Assembly (NCBI RefSeq): GCF_033958435.1 | Contig: NC_134152.1 | Coordinates: 19,814,001-19,878,000, forward strand | Direction: 5' to 3' | Origin: Carettochelys insculpta | Lineage: Eukaryota > Chordata > Testudines > Carettochelyidae | Length of the DNA: 64,000 bases | Shown: piece by piece, positions 22,108 to 33,456 of the stretch | Numbering within the stretch: the stretch's first letter is position 1 | How the letters are laid out: the number at the start of each line of letters is the position of its first letter | The notes under the pieces: generated by a model | The model's database searches: none | The model's input: the letters and a program-made list of their open reading frames with translations, nothing else | Told to the model about the DNA's origin: nothing | Made by a program: the position numbers and the translations under genes

Positions 22108-22345
22108 GCTCTGATCCTGCAAGCACTTACTCATAGGCAGCGCTTTTTTGGTTTAAAAAAAAAAAAAAAGGAACCAGTTCTCAGATGGCTGTCCACTGCA
22201 GCCAGTCCTGTGGCTGGGGCTGCCGAGGTGCCAGCGCAAAAAAAGCTCTGTGTCATGTATCTATTATTACTCACAAGGGTGATCCCATTTGAAGTCAATG
22301 GAATTACTCTCATGAGTAATGTTAAGCCTTTGCCTAAGTTATTTC
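22108..22345. repeat. Palindromic old repeat with a later insert
   Basis: CTCTGATCCTGCAAGCACTT at the left and GAAGTCAATGGAATTACTCT with CATGAGTAATG at the right belong to a palindromic motif (CATTGACTTCAATG type) seen in fragments elsewhere in the window. The part 22137-22250 with an A-run (22156-22170) and GGTGCCAGCGC looks inserted. Confidence 0.4.
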
Positions 22346-22869
22346 AGGATTCAGAAGCTACAAAATGAATTTTAATGCACCCCCTGTACCAACTGTTATA
22401 AATTTTGTATGTCAGAATCTGTACTGCTACCTGGTAACCAAACAACTGTGCTGTAATTTCCATGAAGACTGTCTTTACCACTCCCTTGATTTTCTGCTTC
22501 TAGACTACTTCTTCTGTACACTCTTAAATAGACTGGGCCTAACACAGCAAGAACTATGAAGAACTAAGGGGTTCTCCCTACCAAAATTCACACTCTCTCC
22601 TGTTTCAGTTGTTTTGTATGAGAGAAATCTAATAGTAAGTCTTCTCCTGTTTGCCATTGAAGTCTATAAGCTGCATTTTTATAGCTATGGGTGACTTGTA
22701 ATCATGTGACAGGCCATGTTTCCAATTTCCCATGAGTCAATAGCACAATCAAGAGAACTTTGGTTTACTAGCACCAGAGATGAATGCACAGCACCCAAGC
22801 TCAGATTCAGCAAAGCCCAAAAGTATGTGAGTAAGTCCTGTTGAAACAGAAAGAAATTCGGGACACATG

Positions 22870-23551
22870 GGCTACGTCTACACGTGAAGCCAACATCAAA
22901 ATAGGCTATTTCGATGAATAACGTCTACACGTCCTCCAGGGCTGGCAACGTCGATGTTCAACTTCGACGTTGTGCGGCACCACATCGAAATAGGCGCTGC
23001 GAGGGTACGTCTACACGCCAAAGTAGCACACATCGAAATAAGGGTGCCAGGCACAGCTGCAGACAGGGTCACAGGGCAGACTCAACAGCAAGCCGCTCCC
23101 TTAAAGGGCCCCTCCCAGACACAGTTGCACTAAACAACACAAGATCCACAGAGCCGACAACTGGTTGCAGACCCTGTGCCTGCAGCATGGATCCCCAGCT
23201 GCCGCAGCAGCAGCCAGAAGCCCTGGGCTAAGGGCTGCTGCCCACGGTGACCATAGAGCCCCGCAGGGGCTGGAGAGAGAGCATCTCTCAACCCCCCAGC
23301 TGATGGCCGCCATGGAGGACCCGGCAATTTCAACGTTGCGGGACGCGGATCGTCTACACGGTCCCTACTTCGACGTTGAACGTCGAAGTAGGGCGCTATT
23401 CCGATCCCCTCATGAGGTTAGCGACTTCGACGTCTCGCCGCCTAACGTCGAAGTTAACTTCGAAATAGCACCCGACGCGTGTAGCCGCGACGGGCGCTAT
23501 TTCGAAGTTAGTGCCGCTACTTCGAAGTAGCGTGCACGTGTAGACACAGCT
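22870..23551 (+). mobile_element. Non-autonomous Harbinger-type element, copy B (682 bp)
   Basis: Same structure and exactly the same length as copy A: left GGCTACGTCTACACGTG, right CACGTGTAGACACAGCT, and ATG on both sides (22867-22869, 23552-23554). The central leader and MDPQLPQQQPEALG start (ATG 23187) are kept; a stop follows almost at once (TAA at 23229-23231). The near identity to copy A along most of the length suggests fairly recent spread. Confidence 0.82.
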
Positions 23552-23554
23552 ATG

Positions 23555-25009
23555 GACAGAACATACTTACACTTTTTTTGATTTAAGGGCCGTAATAAAT
23601 AAGTGCCTGATTTGTTAAGTATTTTTGAATGCTTTGTACTGTAATGAATCCCTGTGCTCTGGAAAATTCAGGTTATTTAACAGGGGAATATCAGTTTCTC
23701 CTGGGAAGCCTGATTTGTTTCTTTAAGTGATGGAGCCTCAAATGATCAAAATTAGAAACTATAAGAAGACTAAATCTGATCTCCCTCTGTTAAGACAATG
23801 CCTAGTCCTGTGGCAGGGTAATATGGAGCAGCAGATCCCACCAGAAGGACATGCCTATTGATCCTGCTCCTGATTTAAATCCACCCCGGCTCCTTTTGGC
23901 TATGGAAGGATGCACAAGTAGGAAGCTAGGAGGATGTGGAGCAGTTTGAATATGACTAGTTAACATGTTTCAGATGGATTTGGGACTCTCCTCATTTCCA
24001 CAATGAAAATTTCTTGTTAATAGAAATGTTTATAAAAATGATCAGTGATGCAGTGTGCGTCTGTCCATCTGTCCCTCAACCTACCTGGAATGCACTATTG
24101 GAACTGGACTCAGGCAGTCAACATCTGATAAGTCAGATTTAGCAAAGCTAGTGCAGAACTACACCTCCTGGTGCCAGCATAGTGCCTCAGAGCCAGAGTC
24201 AGAAAGTTCTAGGCCAGAGGGGATCAACCAGTGCCCAAGACTTATGCACCCATGGGAGAAGCAGTGAATATTTCTGCTCTTACCTTTTGTGTGTTTTTAG
24301 CAAACAAGGTGGCTTTATTTCCTGCCTGGGCTCCATACATTCACCGGTTCATAACCAAACGATACATTCTTGAATCCTTGACTGGTATTTTGAATGCATG
24401 ATAGCCCTTATTTTAAATGACTTCAGACACCATGCTTTCCAAGTACGTACACAGCAGTTATGATTCAAGGTGAAACATGTCACCAGAATTAGATATTTAT
24501 TACTCAGGAAAAATACCTCCTCTCTCTCCCAAGCCTGAAAGTAGCGTATGTCGGCATATATTTTGCAATATCTGTTTTACTAGGACAGTTTCTCACTTTT
24601 ACTCATTTGAGAATTGAATTAGCTTTTGGTGCTGCTTCACTGGGTTCACCGACCATTTCTCTGCAATCATTTAACACGCTATTAAATTCCAGAGTATGTT
24701 GTCTGTACATCTGATGTTTGATTCTGAGTGATGTTTATGTCATTACTAAGCATTTCAGCCAGCCACGATAACGTTAGTAATATGTAGCGAGGTTTTCTGA
24801 ACAATGAACTCAAAAAGAGTTAGTGAAAAGTCAGTGTGATGCTGGAAATGAAAAGAACAGATTATTTTCAGTAATTATACTGCAGTATAGATACTGGGTT
24901 CAAAGCAATTGACTCTGCTGGTACTGTATCTTCAATGGCTCCTTTAGTTTATTCCATGTATTCAAAACTATGGGAATTTTGAGTCCTGAAAATCATTGGG
25001 GGCCCTGCT
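23555..25009. other. Unassigned sequence
   Basis: No gene or recognisable repeat family seen. Confidence 0.5.
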
Positions 25010-25860
25010 CCATCAAGTTCGGGGCTGGGTCTCTCCCCTAGCCTGCCTACCACTTCTGCATACTGTACATCCTCCACCCCCATGGTTCCCCCACCCAAGC
25101 CTGCCATCCCATGTGATTTGAAAGTGCCCTCGCCACCACCACTAGTAGAGTAGTGGGGCTAAAATGGCTTCTTGCTGCATGTACCCATAGCTGGCAGCAT
25201 GCACACAAGACACCCTCTATCGTGCAGCTGGGGGGCATACATGCAGGCAGAGGCGTGGAACAGCTGGAAGCTGTACTAACCCATCTGTGCTGCCAATGAG
25301 GGCAGTGGGGCCCCCAGGCCATTTCAAATTGCCCAGGAGCAGCTGACTGGGCTGGAGGACATACTGGGGGGAGTAGGGGGAGAGAATCCCCACATGCAGC
25401 TGGCAGACAGCAGCAGGTGGAAACCTCTACCATAGAGCTGCTGCCAGACGGGGTACCCCAGGTAAGTGCAGCACCCACTCCCCAGATTCTCTTGCACAGC
25501 CCACTTCTTCCCAGAGCCTCCACCCTCTACCGCCATCCCCTTCCACCCCTAAACTACCTCCCAGAGCCTGCACCCAGTCTCCTGCCCCAGCCCAGAGCCT
25601 GTACTCAGAGTCTGACCCCCTTAACCCTCCTACACCCCAGTCTCTTTCCCCAGCCCAGAACTTGTACCCAAACTCCCTCCCAGATCTCTCTTCCCTCCCA
25701 CACCCAAACTTCCTTGTGGATCTGGCAGGTGGGGGAGCGGGGGGTGGGAGCTTGGCCAGGGGAAAGGTGCAGGCTCTGGGCATTCTGGGCACCACCTACA
25801 TTTCTGCAAACCTGCTGTCCCTGTACAAGGCTTAATGTTCTTTTGGGGATTGTGACCACC
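25010..25860. repeat. C-rich degenerate repeat region
   Basis: From about 25480 to 25700 phrases like CCCAGAGCCTG, CCCAGCCCAGAGCCTG and CCCAGCCCAGAACTTG recur at roughly 30-40 bp with much variation. Overlapping frames on both strands here are composition artefacts. I think it belongs to a GC-rich transposon interior but cannot name the family. Confidence 0.4.
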
Positions 25861-25915
25861 TGTTGTTTTTAGGAAGACTACCCCGGGATGGTAAGATACT
25901 GTAAAAGGACACCTA

Positions 25916-26668
25916 GGTTACATCTGCACAATAGCCCTATGTCGAGAAAAAGATATTTCAAAATAGATATTTAGAAATATTTAATTTGGAAATAACACAT
26001 CCAAACTCAAGGGGTGCTTCTACACTTGCATTCCTCTTTTGCAAGAGGTATGCAAATGAGGCAAATTGAAAATGCAAATGAAGTATGAATTTGCATATTT
26101 GGCACCTCATTTGCATATTCTAATTTCAAAAGAGCTTCTTTCAAAAGACGAAAGCCAGTGTAGACACTGCTCTTTTGAAGGTAAGCCCATCTTTGAAAGA
26201 ATCCTTCTTCCCTTTATTTAATGGAAAGAAGGATTCTTTCGAAGACGGGGTTTACTTTCGAAAGAGCAGCATCTACACTGGCTTTCTTCTTTCAAAGGAA
26301 GTGCTTTTGAAATTAGAATATGCAATTAAGGTGCCGAATACACAAATTTATACCTCATTTGCATTTTCAATTTGCCTCATTTGCATACCTCTTTCAAAAG
26401 AGGAATGCAAGTGTAGATGCACCCAAAATGCCTTTTGAAATAGCATTCCCGGTCCATACGCTGTTTTGAAATAGTGCGATTGGAGCCCATTATGACCTAT
26501 TTCAAAATAGGCATTATTCCTCGGGGAATGAGGTTTACTGCAGTCAAAATAACACACCTGTTACTTCAAATTTCTTTCTAAATACCACGTGAGTCATTTA
26601 GAGAATGCCAAAATTCTTTTGAAATAACTAATGTTATTTTGAGATAACTTGGCTGTGTAGGCTTAACC
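25916..26668. mobile_element. Palindromic DNA transposon, outer of a nested pair
   Basis: Outer ends GGTTACATCTGCACAATAG and CTGTGTAGGCTTAACC are inverted in worn form. Subterminal ATTTCAAAATAG motifs occur on both sides, and a foldback element is inserted at 26012-26424. Confidence 0.6.
26012..26424. mobile_element. Foldback palindromic element
   Basis: Nearly the whole length is an inverted repeat: GGGTGCTTCTACACTTGCAT at the left pairs with ATGCAAGTGTAGATGCACCC at the right. The centre near 26213 reads AATCCTTCTTCC, a short loop, then GGAAAGAAGGATT. The arms contain TTTGCATATTC and TTTGCATTTTCAATTTGC blocks. The same family is at 28030-28395. Confidence 0.75.
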
Positions 26669-26835
26669 ATAGTGTAATATAGTGTTTACGGATTATCACC
26701 TAATTAGCTTTACATGCAGCACTCCATTCTTTTCACCCTCTATTGCAGATGGGGAGTCCACTTCCTTATAAACTGACACCTGTAGAGTGACGGCAGTCTG
26801 AAACCACCGTAAGTGTGAGAAGAATTAGAGCCAGC

Positions 26836-26979
26836 GCATTTCAGGTAAACCCACCCGAGAAATGACATTTTCATTAGCAATTTATGGGGTGTGAAATTTC
26901 TACCGTGATGAAAACTATTCAGAGGCAATGCTGGGTAGTCCCTCTTGATAAATATTGACATGGCTAATTAATGGTGAAG
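26836..26979 (-). repeat. 144 bp old repeat or duplicated non-coding element, copy 1
   Basis: On the minus strand it aligns over its full length with 30640-30783 (+). Shared blocks include TATTAATTAG-like, GAATAGTT, GGTAGAAATTTCACACCC (against GGTGGAAATTTCACACCC) and AAAATGTCAT. It has no terminal repeats that I can see and no open frame. It may be an ancient, partly conserved transposon of the UCON/Eulor sort, but no family name can be given from sequence alone. Confidence 0.6.
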
Positions 26980-27284
26980 TTTGTGTGAGACAAAAAATGC
27001 TGTGCTTATTGCAGGACTTGGCTGGAGCAGTGGCAACTTTATGTGATCTTTGCACCTCCCCATGCAGAGGGCAGGAATGGAACTGACTGAGCACACAGCA
27101 CAAGCAAAAGCAGCCTCAGGTCTCTTCTAACTTAATCACAATTTCTGATGATCTCCAGGGTTTCCCATCAGCTCGAAATAACTGGAGCATATAAACATTT
27201 CAGCTAATACCACCTGTTCTGGAGCCTCTACAGATACTATTTCGCTTGGAGATTCCATCTATACAGTAGGAATTCCTAGCTTAT

Positions 27285-28029
27285 CATAAGAATATATGAA
27301 TGGCCATATTAGATCATACCAGCAGTCTGTCTAATCCATTATTCAGTCTTCTGACACTGCTGGGTACCCCTGGGGAATGGACAGGACAGGTAATCAAATT
27401 ATCCATCCCTCATTGTTCTTACCCATCTCTGGGAAAATAGAAGCTAGGTGCACCGTTCCCTCCCCATCATGGCTAAAGGCCATTGTTGGACCAATCGTCC
27501 ATGAATTTATTTACTTATTTTTTAACCCTTTTATAGTCTTGGCACTCACAACATCCTCTGGCAAGTAGTTCCACAGACTGACTCTGCATAGTGTGAAGAA
27601 ATACTTCCTTTTGCTTGTTTTAAACCTGCTGCTTATTAATTTCTTTTGGTGACACCCAGTTAATGAGTTATGAAAGAAATAAATAAGACTTCCTTATTTA
27701 CTTTCTTCATGCCAGTCATGATTTTGTAGTCTCTTTCACATTGCTCCCTTAGTTGTCCCTTTTCCAAAGTGAAAACTCCCAGTCTTATTCTTCTCTCCTC
27801 ATACACAAGTCATTCCATATCCCTAATCATTTGTGTCACCCCTTTTTGAACCTTTTACAATTCCAATAAATAGTTTTGAGATGAGATGACCACCTCTGCA
27901 CATGGTATTCAAGACATAGGTGTGCCATGGGTTTATATAGAGGCAATATGATATTTTTATCTTACTGTCTTGCCCTTTTTTAATGATTCCCAACATTCTG
28001 TTCAATTTTTGACTGTTGCTGCACACTGA
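27285..28029 (-). mobile_element. CR1 LINE, left segment
   Basis: Reversed CR1 tail and reverse transcriptase C-terminal region. The minus-strand frame 27823-28026 gives NRMLGIIKKG, as in the copy at 6338-6943. The copy is interrupted at 28030 and continues at 28396 with GTGGATGTTTTCAGAGAACT. Confidence 0.8.
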
Positions 28030-28395
28030 AGCTGTGTCTACACTAGCATTGCACTTTCAAAAGAGGCATGCAAATAAGGACATTGAAAATGCAAATGAGG
28101 TGCTGATACTCAAAAGAGAAAAAGCAGTGTAGACGTGGCTCTTTTGAAAGTACACCCCATCTTCAAAAGAACACTTCTGCCTATTTTGATTCAGGAAGAA
28201 GGGTTCTGTTGAAAACTGGGTTTACTTATGAAAGAGCTGCATCTACATTGCTTTTCTTTCTTTTGAACGGAGGTCTTTCAAAAAGGAGAATATGCAAGTG
28301 AGATGCCAGATATGTAAATCTGCACCTAATTTGCATTTTCAATTTCCTCATTTGCACACATCTTTCAAAAGTGCAATGCTCGTGTAGACACAGCC
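28030..28395. mobile_element. Foldback palindromic element inserted in CR1
   Basis: GCTGTGTCTACACTAGC at the left and GCTCGTGTAGACACAGCC at the right, with a duplicated TGA on each side (28027-28029, 28396-28398). The related CR1 at 6781-6800 reads CACACTGTGTGGATG across the site, which shows where the empty site was. Arms and centre (near 28195) match the foldback at 26012. Confidence 0.85.
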
Positions 28396-28480
28396 TGAGT
28401 GGATGTTTTCAGAGAACTATCTACAGTGACTCCAAGACCTTTCTTGAATGGCAACAACTAATTTGTCAGATCTTCTCCAA
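28396..28480 (-). mobile_element. CR1 LINE, right segment
   Basis: Continues CR1 after the foldback insertion to about 28480, where similarity fades. Confidence 0.7.
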
Positions 28481-29029
28481 GTTTCCCACCCTTTTCTGCC
28501 ATATAGTGCAAATTTCATCCAATTTCAATCCAGAAATCTGAATAGTTATTCCATATCTCTCACATAATTTGCCTGCACTGGCATATTTCTTCCTATTTCC
28601 CATCTCTCTACAAATAACCAGTGCAGTTCCTTCCAAGACACCAATGGTGGGGATGTTGGTATATGCTGTCCATTAATGTCCATTGACATTTTAACTGTCA
28701 CATTGTATAGATCTGCTTTGAGTCTTCCCTCAATTTCAATAGACTTTGGATCTTCCTCCTTATGTCTCAGTGGTTTAAACTCCAGCAGCCAGTCTAAACT
28801 AGCCCGCTAATGGCAAGTAAGAAATGTGAAGAAAAGGCTAGTCTATACACAGCCTCAATAAGAACAGAATCTTCCCCATCAAAGTTTAATCTACACACAA
28901 TAAAGGTGGAACATATGCAGCAGTAACAGAGATTGAATAGTAACAGAGAGGAAACCGCGCTAGTCTATACACTATCAAAACAAAAAGCAGTCAAGTAGCA
29001 CTTTAAAGACTAGCAAAATAGTTTATTAG

Positions 29030-29739
29030 GGCTGCGTCTACACGTGCACGCTACTTCGAAGTAGCGGCAGTAACTTCGAAATAGCGCCCGTCACGTCTAC
29101 ACGTGTTGGGCGCTATTTCGAAGTTGAAATCGACGTTAGGCGGCGAGACGTCGAAGTCGCTAACCCCATGAGCGGATGGGAATAGCGCCCTACTTCGACG
29201 TTCAACATCGAAGTAGGGACGTGTAGACGATCCGCGTCCCGCAACATCGAAATAGCGGGGTCCTCCATGGCGGCCATCAGCTGGGGGGTTGAGAGATACT
29301 CTCTCTCCAGCCCTTGCGGGGCTCTGTGGTCACCGTGGGCAGCAGCCCTTAGCCCAGGGCTTCTGGCTGCTGCTGCTGCAGCTGGGGGTCCGTGCTGCAT
29401 ATACAGGGTCTGCAACTAGTTGTTGGCTCTGTGTATCTTGCACTGTTTAATGAAAGTGTGTCTGGGAGGGGCCCTTTAAGGGAGCGACTTGCTGTTGAGT
29501 CCGCCCCGTGACCCTGTCTGCAGCTGTGCCTGGCTCCCTTATTTCGATGTGTGCTACTTTGGCGTGTAGACGTTCCTTCGCTGTGCCTATTTCGATGTTG
29601 GGCTGAGCAACGTCGAAGTTGAACATCGACGTTGCCAGCCCTGGAGGACGTGTAGACGTTATTCATCGAAATAGTCTATTTCGATGTCGCAACATCGAAA
29701 TAAACTATTTCGAAGTTGGGTGCACGTGTAGACGTAGCC
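29030..29739 (-). mobile_element. Non-autonomous Harbinger-type element, copy C (710 bp)
   Basis: Ends GGCTGCGTCTACACGTGCAC and GTGCACGTGTAGACGTAGCC, with TAG on each side (29027-29029, 29740-29742). The other PLE copy at 56063-56075 has the uninterrupted sequence TTTGTTAGGTGAGC, so the empty site and duplication are seen directly (TAG, or TA if the first G belongs to the element). Internally it is copies A and B reversed; the transposase start ATG has become ACG (29391-29393). Confidence 0.9.
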
Positions 29740-29902
29740 TAGGTGAGCTTTCGTGGGACAGACCCATTCTTCAGACCATAGCCAGACCAGAACAGACTTA
29801 ATATTTAAGGCACAGAGAACCAAAAACAGTAAGCAAGGAGGACAAATCAGAAAAAGATAATCAAGGTGATCAAATCAGAGAGTGAAGGGGTGGGGGGGAA
29901 GG

Positions 29903-30112
29903 TCAAGAATTAGATTGAACCAAGTATGTGGACGAGCCGCTATAGTGACTCAGAAAGTTCCCATCACGATTTAAACCATGTGTTAATGTGCCGAATTTGA
30001 ATATAAAAGCCAGCTCGGCTGTTTCTCTTTCCAGAACGGTGCGATAATTCCTTTTCAGTAACACACATACCTGTAGGTCATTGACAGAATGCCCCATTCC
30101 ATTAAATGTGTG
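29903..30112 (-). pseudogene. Penelope-like GIY-YIG endonuclease C-terminal fragment
   Basis: Minus-strand residues FNGMGHSVNDLQVCVLLKRN followed by ETAELAFIFKFGTLTHGLN are the end of the PLE protein after the GIY-YIG endonuclease core. The frame is open here, without the extra T found in both arms at 55980-57202. The catalytic core is missing because the copy is 5'-truncated. Confidence 0.7.
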
Positions 30113-30639
30113 TCTTATAGTGAGATATAGGCAGGAAGTGGAACCCAGGCCTGGAAAAGGAGAAATGAGATAAATAAAATGCATGCTTATGTAAACAAGG
30201 TATGCACGAATTCTTTTTTTTTTTTCCTTTACATTTTCAATTGTTGGAATCAGCCTCAGCCATGAAACAACAACGGGGAAACATTGCTTTTCCAATGGCT
30301 GTGATATTTCAATCTCCTTGTAGCTCAGTCCTGTTCTGACCGGTATTCAATGCCACCCTGAGCTGAAAGGTTAGCAGTCAGCCTATGCTAATGCCAATAG
30401 TTTAAACCAGTGGCAGTGTGAGAGTGAGAAACTCAGAGGAAACAGGCAGTGTAGATGATATCCTAGTGTCAAACACCATACTGCTGACTTTCTTTTTTTC
30501 TGAGCTGCAATTGACTGAAATCCCTTTATTAAATTGTTTATTAGGTGTTGTTTAATTTCTTCCTGCAAGACACATCCTAGCTAATTCTTCCATTGAATAC
30601 TCAAGTAACTTGGACTCTGGACATTAAATGCAACATGGG
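30113..30639. other. Unassigned sequence
   Basis: Contains a T-run near 30212-30226; nothing else recognised. Confidence 0.5.
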
Positions 30640-30783
30640 CTTCACTATTAATTAGTGATGAGAGGGTGTTTATGAAGAGAGGTTAAGAGGCATTGTTGAC
30701 GAATAGTTCACCATGGTGGAAATTTCACACCCAGTAAATCACTGATAAAAATGTCATGTCCCTGCTGAGTTTATCTGAGATGC
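30640..30783 (+). repeat. 144 bp old repeat or duplicated non-coding element, copy 2
   Basis: The plus-strand partner of 26836-26979. Landmarks are CTATTAATTAGTGATG, GACGAATAGTT, GGTGGAAATTTCACACCC and AAAATGTCATGTCC, ending GAGATGC. Confidence 0.6.
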
Positions 30784-31064
30784 TATTAATCTTGCCATTC
30801 CCATTGGAGAAAGTACTACTGTCAGTTTGCAACAAAGACCGGAATGAATTTTTAATCAGCATCTCTGCTATTATAGATTAAAAATTATTAAAAATGGTAG
30901 TTTATAGGTCCACTTCACATACCTAAATTGGATTCACCACCCATCAGCAAAGCACTGGTATCTATCATTGTAAACAATATTCACTTTTCATTAATCTTCA
31001 GAGCATTGCCATTTTCTAGACTACCAGGTGACTGGATGCTTTGAGGAGCTGCAATGAGTACTCT

Positions 31065-32328
31065 CAGTTCAACCTCTCTAATCTGGAACTCTCGCCCCTG
31101 GCAAACTCCTTAATCTGGCATGATTTTAGTTATCTGGACAACCACTTATCTTGAGTGTCGCCAGATTTCCCATGGTGACAGTTCTAGGTCCAGTATTGTT
31201 CAACATCTTTATTAATGACCCAGATGAGGAGATGGATTGCACTCTCAGAAAACTTGCAGATGACATTAAGCTAGGGGGAGAGGTAGATATGTTGAAGGGT
31301 AGGGAAAGGGTCCAGACTGACCTACATAAATTGGAAGATTGAGCCAAAAATAATCTGATGAGGTTCCAGAAAGACAAGTGCAGAGTCTTGCACTTGGGAA
31401 TTAAAAATCTCAAATGCTGTTACAGGTGGGAAACCAACTGGTTAAGTAGCAGTGCAGCAGGAAAGGACCTGAGGATTACAGTAGATGAGAGGCTGGATAT
31501 GAATCAACAGTGTGCCCTTATAGCCAAGAAGGCTAATGGCATACTGGGGTGCATTAGGAGGAGCATTTCTGGAAAATCTAGAGAAGTTGTTATTCCCCAC
31601 TATTCAGCGCTGGCGAGGCCACATCTGGAGTATTGCATCCAGTTCTGGGGTCCCCTGTAGAAAAAGGATGTGGATGTGTTAAAGAGGGCAATGAAAATGA
31701 TTAGGAGGCTGCAGCACATGACCTGTGAGGATTTGGGCTTATTTAGTTTGAGAAGAGAAGAGTGAGGGGTGATTTGGTAGCAGCCTTCAACTTCCTGAAG
31801 GGGAACTCTAAAGAGGATGGAGAAAGACTGTTCTCAATAAAGACGGATGGCAGAATAAGGAGAAATGGTCTCAAGCTACAGAGAGGGAGGTGTATGTTGG
31901 ATATTAGGAAAAACTATTTCACCAGGAGGGTGGTGAAATGCTAGAATGCTTTACCTAGAGAGATGGTGGAATCACTGTCCCTCGAGGTTTTGAAAGTCCA
32001 GGCTTGACAAAATTCTGGCTGGGATGATTTAGTTAGGATTGATCCTGCTTTAGGCAGGGGGCTGGACTCAATGGCCTTCTGAGGTCCCCTCCAGCCCTAT
32101 GATTCTATGATTCTATTGCATAAAGTTTGTTTACAGTCATTAATCCTGGCTCTCTGTTCTGTGCTGTTATTTAGCTATAATTTATCCCTAAACGTCTTCT
32201 AAGAGTCCATTAAGCAATGAGAATGTTGGTAATGTGCTAGACAATATTGACGTGTCCTGGTCCAGCTAATTCTCTCCATCAGGCACCAGTCAGGTCCCGA
32301 GGGTGCTAAATGAGAGATGTTCAACCTG
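31065..32328. mobile_element. Tigger-like element interrupted by CR1
   Basis: Left end CAGTTCAACCTCTCTAATCT; right end GAGATGTTCAACCTG followed by TA. Non-CR1 parts are 31065-31176 and 32117-32328. The same body occurs at 36421-36735 without interruption (TTTCCCATGGTTCCACAAAG spans the insertion point). Inverted CAGGTTGAAC-type ends next to TA fit a Tc1/mariner (pogo/Tigger) element. Confidence 0.6.
31177..32116 (+). mobile_element. CR1 LINE 3' part with ATTCTATG tail
   Basis: The 5' truncation is near 31177, inside the reverse transcriptase. The plus frames read LGPVLFNIFIND and KLADDIKLGG (catalytic ADD, with Leu in place of Phe before Ala), then MRFQKDKCRVLHLG and ARPHLEYCIQFWG. After several frame breaks the 3' end is CCAGCCCTATGATTCTATGA with a short ATTCTATG repeat, the classical CR1 terminus. 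Confidence 0.9.
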
Positions 32329-32329
32329 T

Positions 32330-33450
32330 AATGTCCAAGGAGAGAACAGTGATATGTGTAAAAGTAAATTTGAAAGCATGTGGTATCAGAATCACCGATT
32401 GCAAACAGTTATTTTCTACTTGTATTAAAAGTGCCACTATTCACAAGTGTCCTTGTATTTGGTGTCCCCAAAATATCCCTGAGTCAGATCAGCTCACCCC
32501 TGCACAGCATGGCTATAAAGGCAATTACTGGAAGATAGAGTCTGGTGTCCTGAAAGACCATACATTTATTTTACCTGATGGATGGGCTGTAGCCCAGCTT
32601 TTTTCAAACTATAATTTATAAAGTTGCCAACATGTATGTAAACCTCTAACTTGTAGGATGATAGGCTGGTGTGGAGAAAAATAGTATCCTGCTTCACTGG
32701 ATCTATCACTGGCTGGAGGAAGAATGCATATTAACCCCCCCACACTAAAAAATGGGGGTATGATTGTTTTGAAGAAGAGCACACCCCAGCAGTGTCTGTA
32801 ATGTGTAGTGCCCAAAATGGAGCAGAATATGCCCCCCCGAAGTTGGTGGCTCTGCTTTTGTCTGTTTGCAATATATTGTAAATATAGAGTGGACAGGGTG
32901 TGTGAGGTCTTCAGGTCATTGGACTCCAGAAATTCTAAATGCACGTTGAGATCTGGAGACCGAGTAATGTGTAAGGATAATTTCACTAAATAAATAGGAA
33001 TGGCTTGAAACAGTGTGTCAACTTTATCCTAACCTGTGCTGATTTGGACCATTATGAGAGAATAACATAGTGTTTATTTTTCACCAACTGCAATCTTTTC
33101 AATTGGCTGAAGCCTCTAAATTTGGGCCTGAATTTCAAAAACTTCAGAGTTCAGGGATGTCTGGATTTGTTTTGAGTCTGTCCATTTTAGAAATTCAGGT
33201 TTTGGCTGGGTTTTATCTTTTACATGCTGCTTTTATTTAGCACCATATTGTCAGTTTAGGATAAAGAATCTAGACAATCTATAGGCTAAATCTTCAGGCC
33301 CATTCACTCAGTAGTTGGAAAAAAAACTCCCATTGACTTCAGTACAGATAGAGGCTGAACCGCTTTAAGATTTCAGGGAAGCATATTTTGGTAAACTCAG
33401 AGAACTGGGAGATAATAAGTTTCCATGGGAAACAAGACTGAGAGGAAAAA
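32330..33450. other. Unassigned sequence
   Basis: No gene. A CCCATTGACTTCAGT motif near 33328 belongs to the palindromic old repeat noted at 22108. Confidence 0.45.
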
Positions 33451-33456
33451 CAACTG

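Larger units (their letters stand above)
28938..30112 (-). mobile_element. Penelope-like element 3' part with an inserted Harbinger-type copy
   Basis: Left end GTAACAGAGAGGAAACCGCG and CTATACACTATCAAAACAAA are the reversed PLE 3' terminus, as at 55980. After the 29030-29739 insertion it continues GTGAGCTTTCGTGGGACAGA and CCATTCTTCAGACCATAGCC. Similarity to the other PLE ends near 30112, a 5' truncation. Confidence 0.8.

Noticed and set aside
25047..25872. Long open frames on both strands around 25.0-25.9 kb
   Set aside because: Low-complexity C-rich sequence keeps several frames open at once; no domain, and composition explains them.
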